Under the pieces are notes generated by a model. The model worked only from the letters and a program-made list of their open reading frames with translations, was not told where the DNA came from and did not search any database. DNA of 64,000 nt. Source: Phymatolithon calcareum. Its lineage: Eukaryota > Rhodophyta > Florideophyceae > Hapalidiales. Where the stretch lies: contig CDRMUB010000005.1 in assembly GCA_977006965.1 (NCBI GenBank), positions 1 through 64,000 on the forward strand, given 5' to 3'. Below are positions 10,394 through 21,639 of the stretch, piece after piece. Made by a program: the position numbers and the translations under genes. Each line of letters starts with the position of its first letter. The stretch's first letter is position 1.

Positions 10394-11849
10394 CGAGAAT
10401 ATCTGTGTAGGATATGAGAGCTTCGAAAAGAATCTCCTTTTGGTCCTAATTAATGAGAAATATCCCCTCTTGTGGTCCAGACTCATCTTCAGCCATGACC
10501 GAGGACCACCGTGAAAGTTGTTTGCACTGAGCGGACATAACGCATATCTTTTTCACACATGGATGGTTGAATTCATTCAACCGTTGAAGTATAACGGTAT
10601 GGTTGTCTAGAGTGCCGTTTCTGAAAAGACAGATAGAGAGTCAAAGCACACTATCAGACCCACTCGTGAACACCTGAATAAATTTCAATCTTCCAACCAT
10701 GGTACTATCTAGTCCGGAACTGAAGCTGAAATAAGTTGTGCAGCATCAAATGCAACTCCTTCGCAAACGGTCTCGAGATATCCACTCACGTCAATCATTT
10801 TATATTTGTTTCTGGGTCAAAAGGTACTAGACTTAATGTTCTTTAGACAATCTTTTGACCATAGTCGGAGTGGCGTGCTAAGTTTAGTTCCGCCTTCTCA
10901 AGCAAAGTGCAACGTCGGCAAGTCCTATATAGACAGCAGTTGCATCTTCCATTCTATTCTAAACCTATTTTTTATATATAAAAAAAACCGATGTAGAATC
11001 CACTGCCTATTCCCATATTGAAGAATCTTGAAATCTAATTTCGACCAGTAAGAATATGACTAATAGAAACTTTGCAGTGACACTTCTAACACTCTTCTAT
11101 TTGCATACGTGGCATTTTGAACTGCAGGGGACTGCATCTTTCTTTCTTTACTTTGAGAGGAACTTCTCTACATCTTTCAGGCCTCAGGGGTTTACCTTTG
11201 ACTGCGTCAATATTTGTTCTAAATGACCAAGTAATCGAGAGGGGCACATGATCATGGACCGGAGACTATCCCATGAGAGATTCGCCAATTCGTGGCCATG
11301 TTAACTAAAACGTTTGCCGATATAAACTTCGGGAGACCGTATCGAAGAAGTACATGGACTTCCAGTTCATATGGACATTTCGTTCACGTAGTCTGTCATT
11401 ATCTTCAGAGTATTTAAACATGTGAAACCATCCTTGCATATGTAGAATAGATATTTACAGGTGAAGTGCGTTCTAGTATTGAAAACTTACAACAAACCAG
11501 AATTCTAAGAGAACTCAGTAAATCAATGTCCCATTTATTTATCGAGAGGACGAGATTTAATAAAGCTATGGCCAGTTCATCTAACCTTGCGGAATGATTT
11601 CAGGAATACTCACATCAGTGACATAGAAGGCGCAGTTTTCCAGCGGAGCCCAACCTCTTTGTCAATACGCTCCAAGTCAATTGGCAGTGGTGCGTCTTTA
11701 TCGTCTTGTTATTCTTCACTATATCCACGTTCACTCTTGGTTATATCCTTATTCATATATATTAAACTGGTGAGAAAAGAGTTGACGTCAATTAGTTTAA
11801 CTAACACAGATTCAAGTACCCAAATCTCTTTCCGAGCGATCCTGGAGTG
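10394..11849. other. AT-rich, no convincing gene
   Basis: Short open frames only. 11587-11850 (+) is open and serine-rich and ends with TGA overlapping the ATG at 11850, but it shows no domain. I see no RNA gene or repeat structure here. Confidence 0.4.
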
Positions 11850-12155
11850 ATGAAGAAAAGCATAGCACAGCGGATAAAGGAGAAGGAAGATATTTCGTTG
11901 AGGATTGAGGACGGTCCTCTTTTCACAGACGCTGAATTTACCCATTTCGCAAACAAAGCGACTGAATTTAAAAAAATGCCTGCCGAGTATTTAGAAGTAC
12001 GTTTCTGATTTCGAATCATTAACGATAAGAGATTCAAGCCATCGCCAGATCTTTTAAGAAAAGCAATTATGCTCTCTTGTGAACAAGTGTTGTATCAACT
12101 TTATGTGCCTTCTAATAATGAGCGTAACAGGTCAACGACCTCAGGTTTACTGTAA
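11850..12155 (+). pseudogene. Small unidentified protein, one internal TGA
   Basis: ATG at 11850-11852 opens a lysine/glutamate-rich frame (start MKKSIAQRIKEKED) of 52 codons to TGA at 12006-12008. The same frame continues with coding-like text (NDKRFKPSPDLLRKAI) to TAA at 12153-12155. No family is recognised. The continuous frame and composition support one former gene of at least 100 codons. Confidence 0.4.
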
Positions 12156-12980
12156 TCTGAAGCTCTCTTCGTAAGCCGGCTTGATGTGTGTGGAAGAAGA
12201 AGCCGCTAAAAATGAATACTTTGAGCTGTCCACAATCATGGAGAAGACTACAAGAAACCTCGACATCCTGTACTTTGTATTTCCGACATCTAGGTTCCCA
12301 TACCTTGCCATTCACGTCCGATAATTCAGAGGCATAGTTGTACCGAAAACGGGAATCTATGAGTCCAGAATACTGCTCAAGTCACTGCTTCTTCACACTC
12401 TAACTGAGTACTCCCTTGACAGCGGTCACGTTACTAGAACTCTGAATCTTTTAATTAGAACAATTGATCCCGGGCGCTCGCCCCGATGATGCTGCAGAAG
12501 TATAGAGATGGGAAGCTGATGAGGTATAAGACATAGGAGCAGTTCTCAGAGTACCTGGCGAAGGTAATGAATACCTCGGTTGAGCAGCTATCTGCGACCT
12601 ATGCCTCAAGTAGCTGTGCCTCGTTTGCAGCCTGCGCTCGCGAAGTGGCAAGAATTATGGAGACGCACGACTAGAGTGCTTCTGATTTGCTGACTGATTA
12701 TAACTAATCGGTCTGAAGCGTTACTATATGCACCCTTTGCTATTTTTCTTTATAACAATTATTGTACTTTGTTTTGCTCCTCGTTTTTTAAAGTCAAGGT
12801 GATGTCGGACATGCATGTTTTCATCTGCAGAGAACTGTGCATTTCATATAAAGCGAGTATCTTTGAAAGGAGATGAAGAATGGTACACCACGACTGTGGA
12901 GTAACTCAATTCCACCCAATACTAGAAAAACGACGCAACAAAACAGTTTGAGTCTCGGCAAGGGAGGCCCTTGGTTTTCC
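12156..12980. other. No convincing gene
   Basis: Open frames on the minus strand (12651-12451; 13105-12821) lack recognisable domains. Nothing further is supported. Confidence 0.4.
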
Positions 12981-13557
12981 TCTTCGTATACGACGACGAG
13001 GATGAGCAGGTCAACGAAGCGACCCTGACGGCCTTGAAACAGGGCGTTACCGTATGTGCCGGAGATGGTTCGATATTCGACATGTACCGTACAATGCCAT
13101 CTCACGTTGTTGGAGCGTGAATTTTAGTGCTGGGCGAAGAAACGGTAGAGATGGCGAGGGGAAGAATCATCTATTGGTTCACGGACGGCAGCAGCTGCTT
13201 AGAAGGGCTAGCATGGCAACCGCAGATGTTTGGAAAGATGGTGCGCAAACTATGGGGCCTTACGGACAAATCATGGCACAGGAGATTCACATCGGAGGTA
13301 TTTGGATGTCAAGTCACTGCGGAGCCCTGGAAAATAAGGCTGCTGATGAGGTCGCGCGTCGTGGAGTTTTGAAGTCAAGCCGTTTTTTCGCGTTAAGCGA
13401 TACCTTTCACCTTGTGAGCGACACGGAAAATTCTTCGACTGGCTTTTCATATGGTATACTGCAGTCTATTGGCTACTTTCTTGAGCTGAAGAGTTTCGGG
13501 GGTGACGAGATTAACATATTTTCCCAGGTACGTGACCTGTCATATGATATACAGTAG
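12981..13557 (+). pseudogene. RNase H-like domain relic, two frames
   Basis: One frame has GRIIYWFTDGSSCLEG (about 13152-13210), the first RNase H strand with its metal-binding Asp. The other ends with GIWMSSHCGALENKAADEVARRG (about 13300-13370), the typical HxGxxxNxxAD C-terminal block. The middle, with the catalytic Glu and second Asp, is shortened and frame-shifted (around 13205-13290). Just upstream an open stretch reads GVTVCAGDGSIFD. Such domains accompany retroelement reverse transcriptases or act alone in removing RNA from RNA:DNA hybrids. No reverse transcriptase is visible. Confidence 0.6.
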
Positions 13558-13577
13558 TTGATTGGCTACTTTTTTGA
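13446..13577 (+). repeat. Short diverged direct repeat, 94-bp offset
   Basis: About 38 bases starting CATATGGTATAC at 13447 recur as CATATGATATAC at 13541. Both continue into ATTGGCTACTTT and then a GA(C/G)CTG. It lies between the RNase H relic and the transposon. Confidence 0.6.
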
Positions 13578-13706
13578 CCTGTGGCGATTCCAGATCGATG
13601 CGATTATCATATTTGATATCTTTTCAGAAATTGTTTTTACGATTTCGACAAAAGTTAGAGAGAGATTCTGTCCACTCTTTGAACATACAACAGTGCATCA
13701 GTAAAC

Positions 13707-16320
13707 TACACCAAAACTGGAATTTAGTGTCCCAGGTAAAATTCATTAGCAAAGGACTTTACAGTAATACTCGAAAAGAAGCTCGCGGGAAGTGAGCAGC
13801 AACATTTTACAAAAATTGATGAAAGAACGCTGTAAATTTGTTTCACATTTTCTTTATTTCAATATTCAGGAACAAGGCCACAGTATTCCTCAGGGTGTTT
13901 TTCAACAATATCTTGCAAGTAATCGAACAGCTGCTCCTTTTTCCACGTTCCATCTGTATCTAGTGCAAGACCACAACGTATCATAGCCTTGCGTACAATC
14001 GGAATACCGTTTTCATCCTGCATGCTGTTCACCTTTTCCACGCATCGCACCGCGAGTTTCAAATAATATGTCTTACCAGGGTTGTTGAGTTTGCCGGAAG
14101 CACCTGGACCGGATGCCCAATCTCCCTCTTCCATGCGCTGCAATTTCTCTGCCTCCCATTCCTCTCGCCATACAGCTTTGATTTTTTGAATAACAAAAGA
14201 ATCCAAAGGCTGACACATATGCGTGCTGTTCGGTGGAAGATACCGAATCTTAGTGTTGATAGAGTTCAATGATTCCACCTGTTGCGGCGTTTCATTGTGA
14301 CCAGAGCAATTGTCCATGAACAAGGATCTCGTCCGACCAATAGGGTCACTTGAAATGGCTCGCGGTTCGTTTAACCACTGGTTGAAAACATTTTTGTCCA
14401 TCCAACCCCTCGGCCCGGTTCTGTATGAAACACCGGGTACATTGTCAGGAACACCTAGTATGGGATAGTTTCGGTTCCTGTTGCGAAAAATCATAAATGG
14501 TGCTTCAATTTTGGCGTTCACTCCTCCACTGATACGCAAAACCATAGTCATACCTTCCCCGCCTGAGACAACGTCCGCATAGTTCACTTTCTTGCATCCA
14601 TACACTCCAAGAGAGTAATGGTCATCCATGTTAAAAATAAAGTGCGTCTCATCCATGTTCTCCACCATGTTCTCGTCCAGCACACCATCTGAAAATTCGC
14701 GCTCCAATTGGCCGAGATGATGGGAAATCAACTTCTCGGTGTATATGTTATGGGCGTTGCACCGTTGCAAAGAGCCGGACTGCTTTCGTATGACGATGTT
14801 GCATCTGTTCATGAACGATTGGATCCAGTTGTCCGTCACATGTGTAATGATTGGGCGATGAGTACGATCGTCAAGGTCGGTTGACACAAATGGAGATGTG
14901 GGGTCGGAGAGTGTACGGAGTGCAATATGTTTCAAAAGCCGTCTGCTTAACTGGACACCAGCAGCGCTCAGTCTTTCAAATTCTTCCAGTAGGACAGAGT
15001 GTAAATAGTCCACCCATGCATATCGCTTTCTTCCACGACCAGTTAAAGCTTTGATAGGCACACGTCTTTGCGAAACTCCAATGGAACGTCTTGATTGGAT
15101 GAACATAGCCTTATCCTCTGGTGTGGTCAGTTTTTGAAGATAAGATTGGCGACTGTTCCACCAACGGATTGCTTTCTTCCGATTGGCTCCATATGACTTC
15201 ATATCCGTTACTCGGAAGATGGTTGGAAAGTGCTGCACAGTGCGAGCGCCAATTGCGTCATCACTTCCCGAGGTTTCGACCTCGTTAATCATCCATAGAA
15301 TAACTGCCTTCCTTTGGGACTTAGTTGAAACAACCTGAGTCCTCCGACAAGAAGATGGGTGATGTTGATTGGTTGAGGGCGGTACATTGGTGGCAGAGTT
15401 GGACATTCTCGGTCTCAAACGAGCGGCGCTTTGCAAGATCGAGAGTATGGTGGAATGGTTGAGTGGGGCTATCTGCGACTCTCGGAAGAGATTTAGTCCT
15501 TATATGCTTTACTCATGCATAAGCGCAACAAGGCTTAACTAATGCATATTGATACATTCTATATGGAAAGTATATGAAAGTCAATATCATCCAATGATTC
15601 TGCACCATCATTTCTAAACACAACAAGCTGCCTCTGGTGCTTCGAGGAGCAGCGCCGTTGGTCAATAGCATTACTGTAAACGGGGCCTGTTTCGTGAAAC
15701 GTTTTTTGTCATGACGCGTTATCTTAAGAGCCAGCTTTCAGGAAGTCAGCATCTTCAAATTCTATCATTAGCGCCATTTTGTGTGTAAATTAAGAAAAAA
15801 TTAGAAAAGGAAGGTTTTAGACGTAAGCTATCCATCTGGCGACATTTTCAATGAGTGGCGTTTACCTGCGCTGACGCAATGTGACTGAGCATTTCCCGAA
15901 CAACCCTCTTTGGATCTCGCGTATAGGACAAATTAATGTCTGTTTCGCCCCTGCCTAGAAGATTGAACCCGAGACCTCATGACACATCACTGCGCACAGA
16001 TAACCGACTATCCAGATTCCCGGAATTTATGTGAGTCCATTCGGCTACCTTGTTTCAATGGGAGTTATGTTTCGTATATAAACTAAAGTGCTTCCAAGTA
16101 GATAATCTTGCAGCTTCTGTAAGATCTAACGTATTTTGGAGGAGGAGCCTATTGAAAGTTTCAGAGACAATTTTAATTTTGTAGGCGATATTTTTATTTA
16201 TTTGGAAAAGTTCTCAGAGCTCATGGAGTATTACAACCCCTATAGGACCCCTCGCACAACTTACGATATGGTTATTCTTACAGTGCAGACCCTGGGACAC
16301 TAAATTCCATTTTTGGTGTA
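13707..16320 (-). mobile_element. Complete mariner/pogo-like DNA transposon, copy 1 (2,610 bp plus TA on each side)
   Basis: The element spans 13709-16318 between two TA dinucleotides (13707-13708, 16319-16320), the target duplication typical of Tc1/mariner elements. Terminal inverted repeats are about 29 bp, start CACCAAAA and contain GGAATTTAGTGTCCCAGG; the ends differ by one base (C or A at position 9). It carries one transposase gene on the minus strand. A second copy of exactly the same length, 54486-57095, is nearly identical. The minus-strand SET pseudogene stops at its right edge, so it inserted there. Confidence 0.95.
13859..15406 (-). CDS. DDE transposase of mariner/pogo-like element, copy 1
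   Basis: Intact 515-residue frame from ATG 15406-15404 (MSNSATNV) to TGA at 13859-13861. A longer frame could start at a TTG ten codons upstream, but the ATG is preferred. An N-terminal basic helix-turn-helix region (about 25-90) precedes the RNase H-like DDE/D core: Asp252 in NMDETHF, Asp365 in LFMDNCSGH, Asp402 in MCQPLD (a DD36D spacing). The protein cuts and joins the element's ends at TA targets. An AATAAA signal overlaps the sequence directly after the stop (13853-13858), and a TATA-like CTTATA lies near 15499. It differs from copy 2 at only three residues (M/I, P/T, Q/H), so it may be active. Confidence 0.95.
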   Translation of the reverse strand: MSNSATNVPPSTNQHHPSSCRRTQVVSTKSQRKAVILWMINEVETSGSDDAIGARTVQHFPTIFRVTDMKSYGANRKKAIRWWNSRQSYLQKLTTPEDKAMFIQSRRSIGVSQRRVPIKALTGRGRKRYAWVDYLHSVLLEEFERLSAAGVQLSRRLLKHIALRTLSDPTSPFVSTDLDDRTHRPIITHVTDNWIQSFMNRCNIVIRKQSGSLQRCNAHNIYTEKLISHHLGQLEREFSDGVLDENMVENMDETHFIFNMDDHYSLGVYGCKKVNYADVVSGGEGMTMVLRISGGVNAKIEAPFMIFRNRNRNYPILGVPDNVPGVSYRTGPRGWMDKNVFNQWLNEPRAISSDPIGRTRSLFMDNCSGHNETPQQVESLNSINTKIRYLPPNSTHMCQPLDSFVIQKIKAVWREEWEAEKLQRMEEGDWASGPGASGKLNNPGKTYYLKLAVRCVEKVNSMQDENGIPIVRKAMIRCGLALDTDGTWKKEQLFDYLQDIVEKHPEEYCGLVPEY

Positions 16321-17131
16321 GTCGTTCTCCCCGTAGTCTACAAATAACTCCTGACCTTTTTCTTCATTGACGTTTTGGTTCTTAAGGTTACCAGAAACGG
16401 ATTTTTGAAAGCATCTGGAATGATGGAACTTTCATTGTATGTGAAAATAAAGTTCTAGTCGTTATGTGAGTGCCTAAAGAACCATTCAGGCAGCGAGGAT
16501 CATTGATCTTCCTAGCAAGGCAATACTTAGGGGCTACAATATAGACACCTCCATCGCGCACTTCCTGTGCACCCTCATATAGCACTTCCGTACAAGGCGT
16601 CCATGGTCCTTCCAATCTCAAGGTCTCTGTACGCGAAATTTCTATTTTACAATCCGACTACGGTCCCTTTCTTAAGGTTTTTTCTCGCAAAGATACCGAG
16701 ACCGGCTCCAGGCACAGTTCACCGCCCCACACGTACATTAAATGCATTCTCATCTACCGAGAGAAGTGACAAGGAAGTTATCTGCACAAACCTCTTCGGC
16801 ATATCTTCAGGCCACTTATCGAGAGACAGCTTTCCCAAGGTCTTCTCCAGATGCCAGCACTGGAACCATATGAAGAAGTGTTTTACGATGTTCCTTGAAA
16901 GTACTGAAAATGAGGGCATATCGTCTGGCGGCCCGGAAAACGTGTCCCGCACGTATTCTCGAGATGCAACCAAACGGAGTGGCGAACAAGACCCTTCTTA
17001 GGACATGGCTTCTTTCGAGGGTCATGCTCTCTCTGGAGTACTTCAGAAGTTGTTTCCAATGTCCGTAAAGAGTCGATTGCGCTCCAGAAACACTTGAAGA
17101 ATTCTCTGGAGAGCTTCCAAATCGATTAGAT
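16321..17131 (-). pseudogene. SET-domain protein pseudogene truncated by transposon copy 1
   Basis: Reading leftward, one frame from about 17131 holds coding-like text with several stops, down to VDENAFNVRVGR, a stop, then TVPGAGLGIFARKTLRKG (16710-16660), the start of a SET domain (GxGxFA...KG). After frameshifts come YCLARKINDP (about 16500-16528) and, in a third frame, VNEEKGQELFVDYGEND ending exactly at 16321. The last is the SET C-terminal motif (EL-DYG). SET proteins methylate lysines using S-adenosylmethionine. The transposon TA lies within what would be the codon after DYGEND. Multiple stops and shifts show it was already dead or died with the insertion. Confidence 0.72.
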
Positions 17132-17535
17132 TCTTTCCTCTGACCGTTTTAGTACTGGTTAAAAATCACACTGAGCTCGTGTGGTCGCTAACGACTTGCT
17201 TAAAACGCTCCATCTGTGCTTTTTACGCGCATACATGCCGTCATCGAGAGCATAGAACACAATCAAACTCTATTCCTCCTCGTTACCGTATACCACAGTT
17301 GACATTCTGTTTTCCGCGAAGGAGCTCATCATTGAATAGATGGATTTGGTGCATTTTTGGTGACCATGATTCTTCGCGGGAAGTTACAGTGTCGATTGAA
17401 CAAAGCGAACAGACGGTTGATGTTGGATGCAAAAAACTCTGAAAGTGTTAAGTACGTCTCTCTTAACGCAATCATTCTCCGTGTCGTGACCGCATATTGT
17501 TGGATTATGTATCATAATGATACATAACTCATGAT

Positions 17536-18432
17536 ACATGTAGGATACATCATGTGTTTAAGTAATAGCTCCTACTCATTTATTGTTACCCACAACGCAA
17601 CGAACCCTAACGTGATTACAGCTGCAAGAGGCACATCTGGCTTCAGCAGGAGCGAATGCGAAGGCCTTTCAATGCCTCGCAGGCGCACTGCGAGGCTCAC
17701 GGACTCGAAATCAAAGGAATGTTCTTGCTTACCTGCAGCACCGTAGACTCATGCATTCTTGAGGTGGACTTTCCTCCTTTTTTCTTACGTTTGTGGTTCC
17801 GGAAATTGCGACTGTTCCCGTTGTACTGCACATGTGCTCTATCCGATTAATAATTCATTTCGACGGAAACCCCGATCTTCCCACAATTTTCACTACTATG
17901 GACGATCAAGCATTCAACAGGAGTTGCCCTAGACAAAGAACTTTTCGAGCGTGCGGTGCGAGCGAGATGCATGGATGCTCCTCCGCATCTGGGATTTATG
18001 GATTTGCGCGCCAACGGGAGTTAAATCGCCGTGAAGCCTTTTCAAAATGAGCCTCATGTTGGCGAGAACATGGGGCACAATGTGTTTGAATACGCTTGTA
18101 CTTAACGGAACAGGAGTGGCAAAGGCACCGCAAATTGCATACATAGGCAAGTGAAGTAAATGTACCGGAAACGATGTACAACCTCGCCGTGATCTATCAT
18201 GAGCGACGTGGCATGCCGCGAAAGCCAAAGGTGTGCATTGATATTTTCTTGAAACAGTGTGCAATGGCCTTTGACGAGTTACTGAACGATTGGGCATATG
18301 CAATCAAAGTGAATCACCCTGTGAGAGCAGATTTCAACGTTACTGTGCGTCATTTCAAGGAAGTTGCCGGGCGCGAGCTTTAGAACAAAAGTTTGGCGAG
18401 AGGATTGGAAAATTATGAGGAGGACGAGTACT
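17536..18432 (+). pseudogene. Sel1-like repeat pseudogene, locus A (inverted relative to locus B)
   Basis: The DNA is homologous over its whole length to the minus strand of 21640-22845. Protein-like pieces read VPEIATVPVV (17793), FERAVRARCMDAPPHLG (17945), then NVPETMYNLAVIYHERRG with MPRKP (about 18165-18220) and NHPVRADFNVTVRHF. The YNLxVxxHExxGxPRxP pattern is a Sel1-like repeat. Stops and frame changes between pieces show decay. Sel1-like solenoids usually mediate protein-protein contacts. The original gene probably had several such repeats. Confidence 0.65.
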
Positions 18433-19551
18433 GATATACTTTGTATTGGTACCTGAAACCGGCGCATGCTGAAATTGAGAAAGACGAACAATTCTGTGGT
18501 TATGCATATTGGGACTATCGCTCGGCTCGACGTCAAAATGGACAATCGTGTCGAGGACGGCCCTCAAGCACGGGCAAGTTGTCCAGACTGTCTACAAAGG
18601 TCGAAAAACACAGTTTCAGCACAAAGAACAACGCGACCTTCCGTTCGTAGACAAGGTTTATGCCGGGCAATTACATTGCTTCAAAACGAGTTCTACAGAT
18701 TTACTCAAGTTTCACAATAGGAGGTAAACACATTTGGCAATGTACTGAAATACAGCCTATGTAGATGTCGTCTGGTGGGTGGAGAGCCACAAGCGTTTGA
18801 ATGAAGACATGCTGATATAACGAAGACAAAATGATACGACTGCCAAATCATTTGTGTTCCTCATCAAAGTAGGAAGGCAAAATAATTATGATTGCCCACA
18901 CGAGTAATCGAGAAGCAATTTCCAAATGCGCTTACGAGATGAAATGCAAACCGGAACAGAGAGTGGTTTTGTCTTTTTATTAGCAATGGAATGAATAAAC
19001 AATTTCTACCTTCCTGCATTCACCATAAGATTCTTCGTTACGATTGTAAACAATTTGTTCCGCTTACGATTAAATTAACTATTTAACCGTGTCATTCAGC
19101 TCTGTTCCGCTTAAAGAAAAGAAAGACTGCATCTAATTCAAATCCGTTTTCGAAAATGTTGTGAATAATCCGTCATGATTTCCAAAATTTCTCTGAAAAA
19201 TACTAATTGATCCGGTTGGTCCGTCTTTACAAGCTTCTACTCGCCGCGGTGCTGAACAATCAGCTAGGTTTACTGTATACGCCGCTAGAGAAAGTTCGAA
19301 AAGTACTGAAAATATTAAGCAGACCTTATTGGCCAAAATAGTATTGAACAGTCCTGACCGGACCGGCACGCTGAACGGGCTCTCCAGAGCCGTGTTTCGG
19401 CTTTGGATATACTGCTTTTCGCTTTTCAATTCCCCATTTCCGACCCCGCCACCCTCCCCGTTGCGCATGCCAATCATTCCGACTGCCTTCATCCTACCGT
19501 ACTCATTCGTGCGAAGTCTTGTGCTGCGGCTTTTGACAAAAGATTTCCGGC
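18433..19551. other. No convincing gene between Sel1 locus A and the LST8-like gene
   Basis: Only short overlapping open frames without domains are present. The right part is the presumed 5' flank of the LST8-like gene. Confidence 0.4.
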
Positions 19552-20684
19552 ATGGAGAAAGCTAGGTCGAACGAGAGGACAAATTTATCGTAGCGTCAGG
19601 CGGGTATGAGGCGCAGGTGCGCATATTTGATAATCAAATGCGGCTCGTTCTCAGTCTCCGGTTTCCTCAAAAAAAAGTGCATCGCCTTGCAATCTCGGGA
19701 AGGGGCCACGCTCGTTTCAACGATCGAATTTTGCTCGCTGTAGCCGGCTCTACAAGAATTGGAGTCTACGATATATCAAACAGCGCAGTCTCTAAGACTC
19801 CGTTCTATATATATACACTATGCATCAGGGTGCCGTCACAGCTGTTGGATTTGAACCCGATGCATCGGATTTCCTATTATCCGCCTCCGAAGACGGCACA
19901 CTTCAAGTATGGGTGCCTTTTGCACCATCTGCCGACGACACTCCAGAGCTTGGCATTAATGCATCCTATCACGCGACGCACGGACATCCGTCAGCGTCGA
20001 AGGCGACCCTCCGCACTTTTCGGAACCGTAACCGGGGACTCTCCAAATTGGTCCCCATTAATGACGTGGTATATTACCCTCCCGAGGTGCTCTACTTTTC
20101 CATAGACGCCATTGGAAGACTTCGCATCTGGAACTATAACAAGACGCAGAAGGATGAATTGCGCAGCGAATTTAATCCATATCGTAGCGGCCGTCATCTG
20201 CAATGTATTGACATGTGATGGGACCGAAAAAATAGTGGTTAAGGCCAATCTCGATGGATTTGTTTTCATATATTGCGTAAAAGATTTGCTGCATGAACAA
20301 TCACCTCTACCGGCGGTGATAAGGCCGAGCGAAAGCTATGCTCCTCGCGTGCGACTAAGCCAAACCGCCGACCTGCTTGCGTGCCCATTGGCCAAGTCCG
20401 GCATAAAGATTTTCAGGATGCGAGATATTGTTATCAGTCGAGGGCAAAGAGGTGTGCTCCAGCAAGTTGCACCAGTACAGCAGTTCGGGCACCGACCGGG
20501 CTGGATTTCGGATGTGTCGTTTATTAGTTCTTCTGAGGATCATTTGGTTTCCTGTAGCAGCAACACTCGTCTTATCCTGTGGCACTTGAAGGACATGGCG
20601 AGAAGCAAAGAGGTTCCATCGTCTGGGAAGCAAGTCACTTCTGTTTCAATCAAGGAAATTTTATTGGAGGACCCCATATATTGA
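19552..20684 (+). pseudogene. LST8-like (GbetaL-like) WD40 protein, split over three frames
   Basis: ATG at 19552 opens a short frame (MEKARSNERT). After a shift the text is VASGGYEAQVRIFDN...KVHRLAIS...LLAVAGSTRIGVYDISN (to about 19815). A shift in a TA run (19806-19815) leads to HQGAVTAVGFEPDA and SASEDGTLQVW (19820-20170), then NDVVYYPP and IDAIGRLRIW. A second shift leads to AAVICNVLTCDG, GHRPGWISDVSF and NTRLILWHLKD, stop at 20684. Order and wording match LST8, the WD40 subunit of TOR kinase complexes (GGYD, V-RLEI, AAAGNPHIRLYDI, G-VTAVGF, HQRWVWD). It is clearly diverged from that highly conserved protein. Introns are unlikely, since no sequence is left between frames. Confidence 0.8.
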
Positions 20685-21051
20685 CAAAATATATTACAAT
20701 GAGAGTGTATTTTGCTCTTGTTTACAGGGGGATGACCACTGCACTCTTTTGTAGAAACAAACAGCTCGGACAACCGTTTCACGTCTTAACGCACTAGGCA
20801 CCTCAGTGAAATAACTAGTTTCACTTTCTCTGGATGCAAACGAGCGACAGGAAAAACTCTGCCGTTTTGGATTTATCACACCCTGATTGAAATATTTTGG
20901 AAAAGTTTTGAAAGGCCTGATATTTATTTGAAAAATTGATCTATCACTGTATAACACGCACAGAGCAGAACAATCGCCCACAAAGTCACCCACCTAGAAC
21001 ATCAACCACCTTCAAATTAACTCTCTCGATCTAGCACCATCACCCACCACC
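20685..21051. other. Intergenic; 5' flank of the histone H3 pseudogene
   Basis: No gene seen. The last 60 bases before 21052 are pyrimidine/CA-rich and end in CACCATGG, a favourable eukaryotic start context for the H3-like frame. Confidence 0.4.
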
Positions 21052-21480
21052 ATGGCCCGCACGAACAGGACCAAATGTTCGAAAAGCGCGCCGCTATCGC
21101 CGACGAAGAAAGCAGCGAAGACCCCTGTAGGTGGTAAGAATGCTGGTACCAGAACGTCCAGCGGAAAGCGCAAGTTCCGCCCCGGCACAGTCGCCCTGTA
21201 GCAAATCAAGAAGTTTCAGAAAACTACAGAACTCCTTATTTCCAAGAAGCCATTCCAGCGCCTCGTACGCGAAATTGAACAAGGAATGAAGCCTAATCTT
21301 CGTTTCTGAAGTGGAGCTCTTAATGTTCTTGATCGTGCATCGGAGGCCAAGTTGGTGCAGTTTCTGGAGGGTTGCAATAGCGCTGCAATTCATGCGAAGC
21401 GCGTTACGCTCATGGCAAATGATTTGGACCTAGTTCAAAAAAATGCGCAAAAGCATGGATGTTTATCCCTACTATCTTAA
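21052..21480 (+). pseudogene. Histone H3 variant pseudogene with two in-frame stops
   Basis: One frame of 143 codons without any indel starts MARTNRTK and contains [35 protein letters not shown] and AAIHAKRVTLM, following histone H3 from tail to the end of the histone fold. In-frame TAG at 21199-21201 (where H3 has Arg of VALREIRKYQ) and TGA at 21307-21309 (where H3 has Gln of RFQS) break it; TAA at 21478-21480 ends it. The tail lacks the canonical QTARKS sites and the C-terminus is unusual (QKNAQKHG). The parent was therefore probably a divergent H3 variant, possibly centromeric. H3 packs DNA in nucleosomes; this copy cannot make a full protein. Confidence 0.88.
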
Positions 21481-21639
21481 GCAGTAACCTAAAACTTAGT
21501 CTCTGTAATTTTCTGCATTCTCTCAGGCGGAGCAGCTAACACAGGTTCCACCAGGTTACTGACTTCGCGTCAGTAGCATTACACTCTGGCTCATCAATCT
21601 GACCATGCGCCACATGCAAGTGCAGACGCAGAGCTTTTC

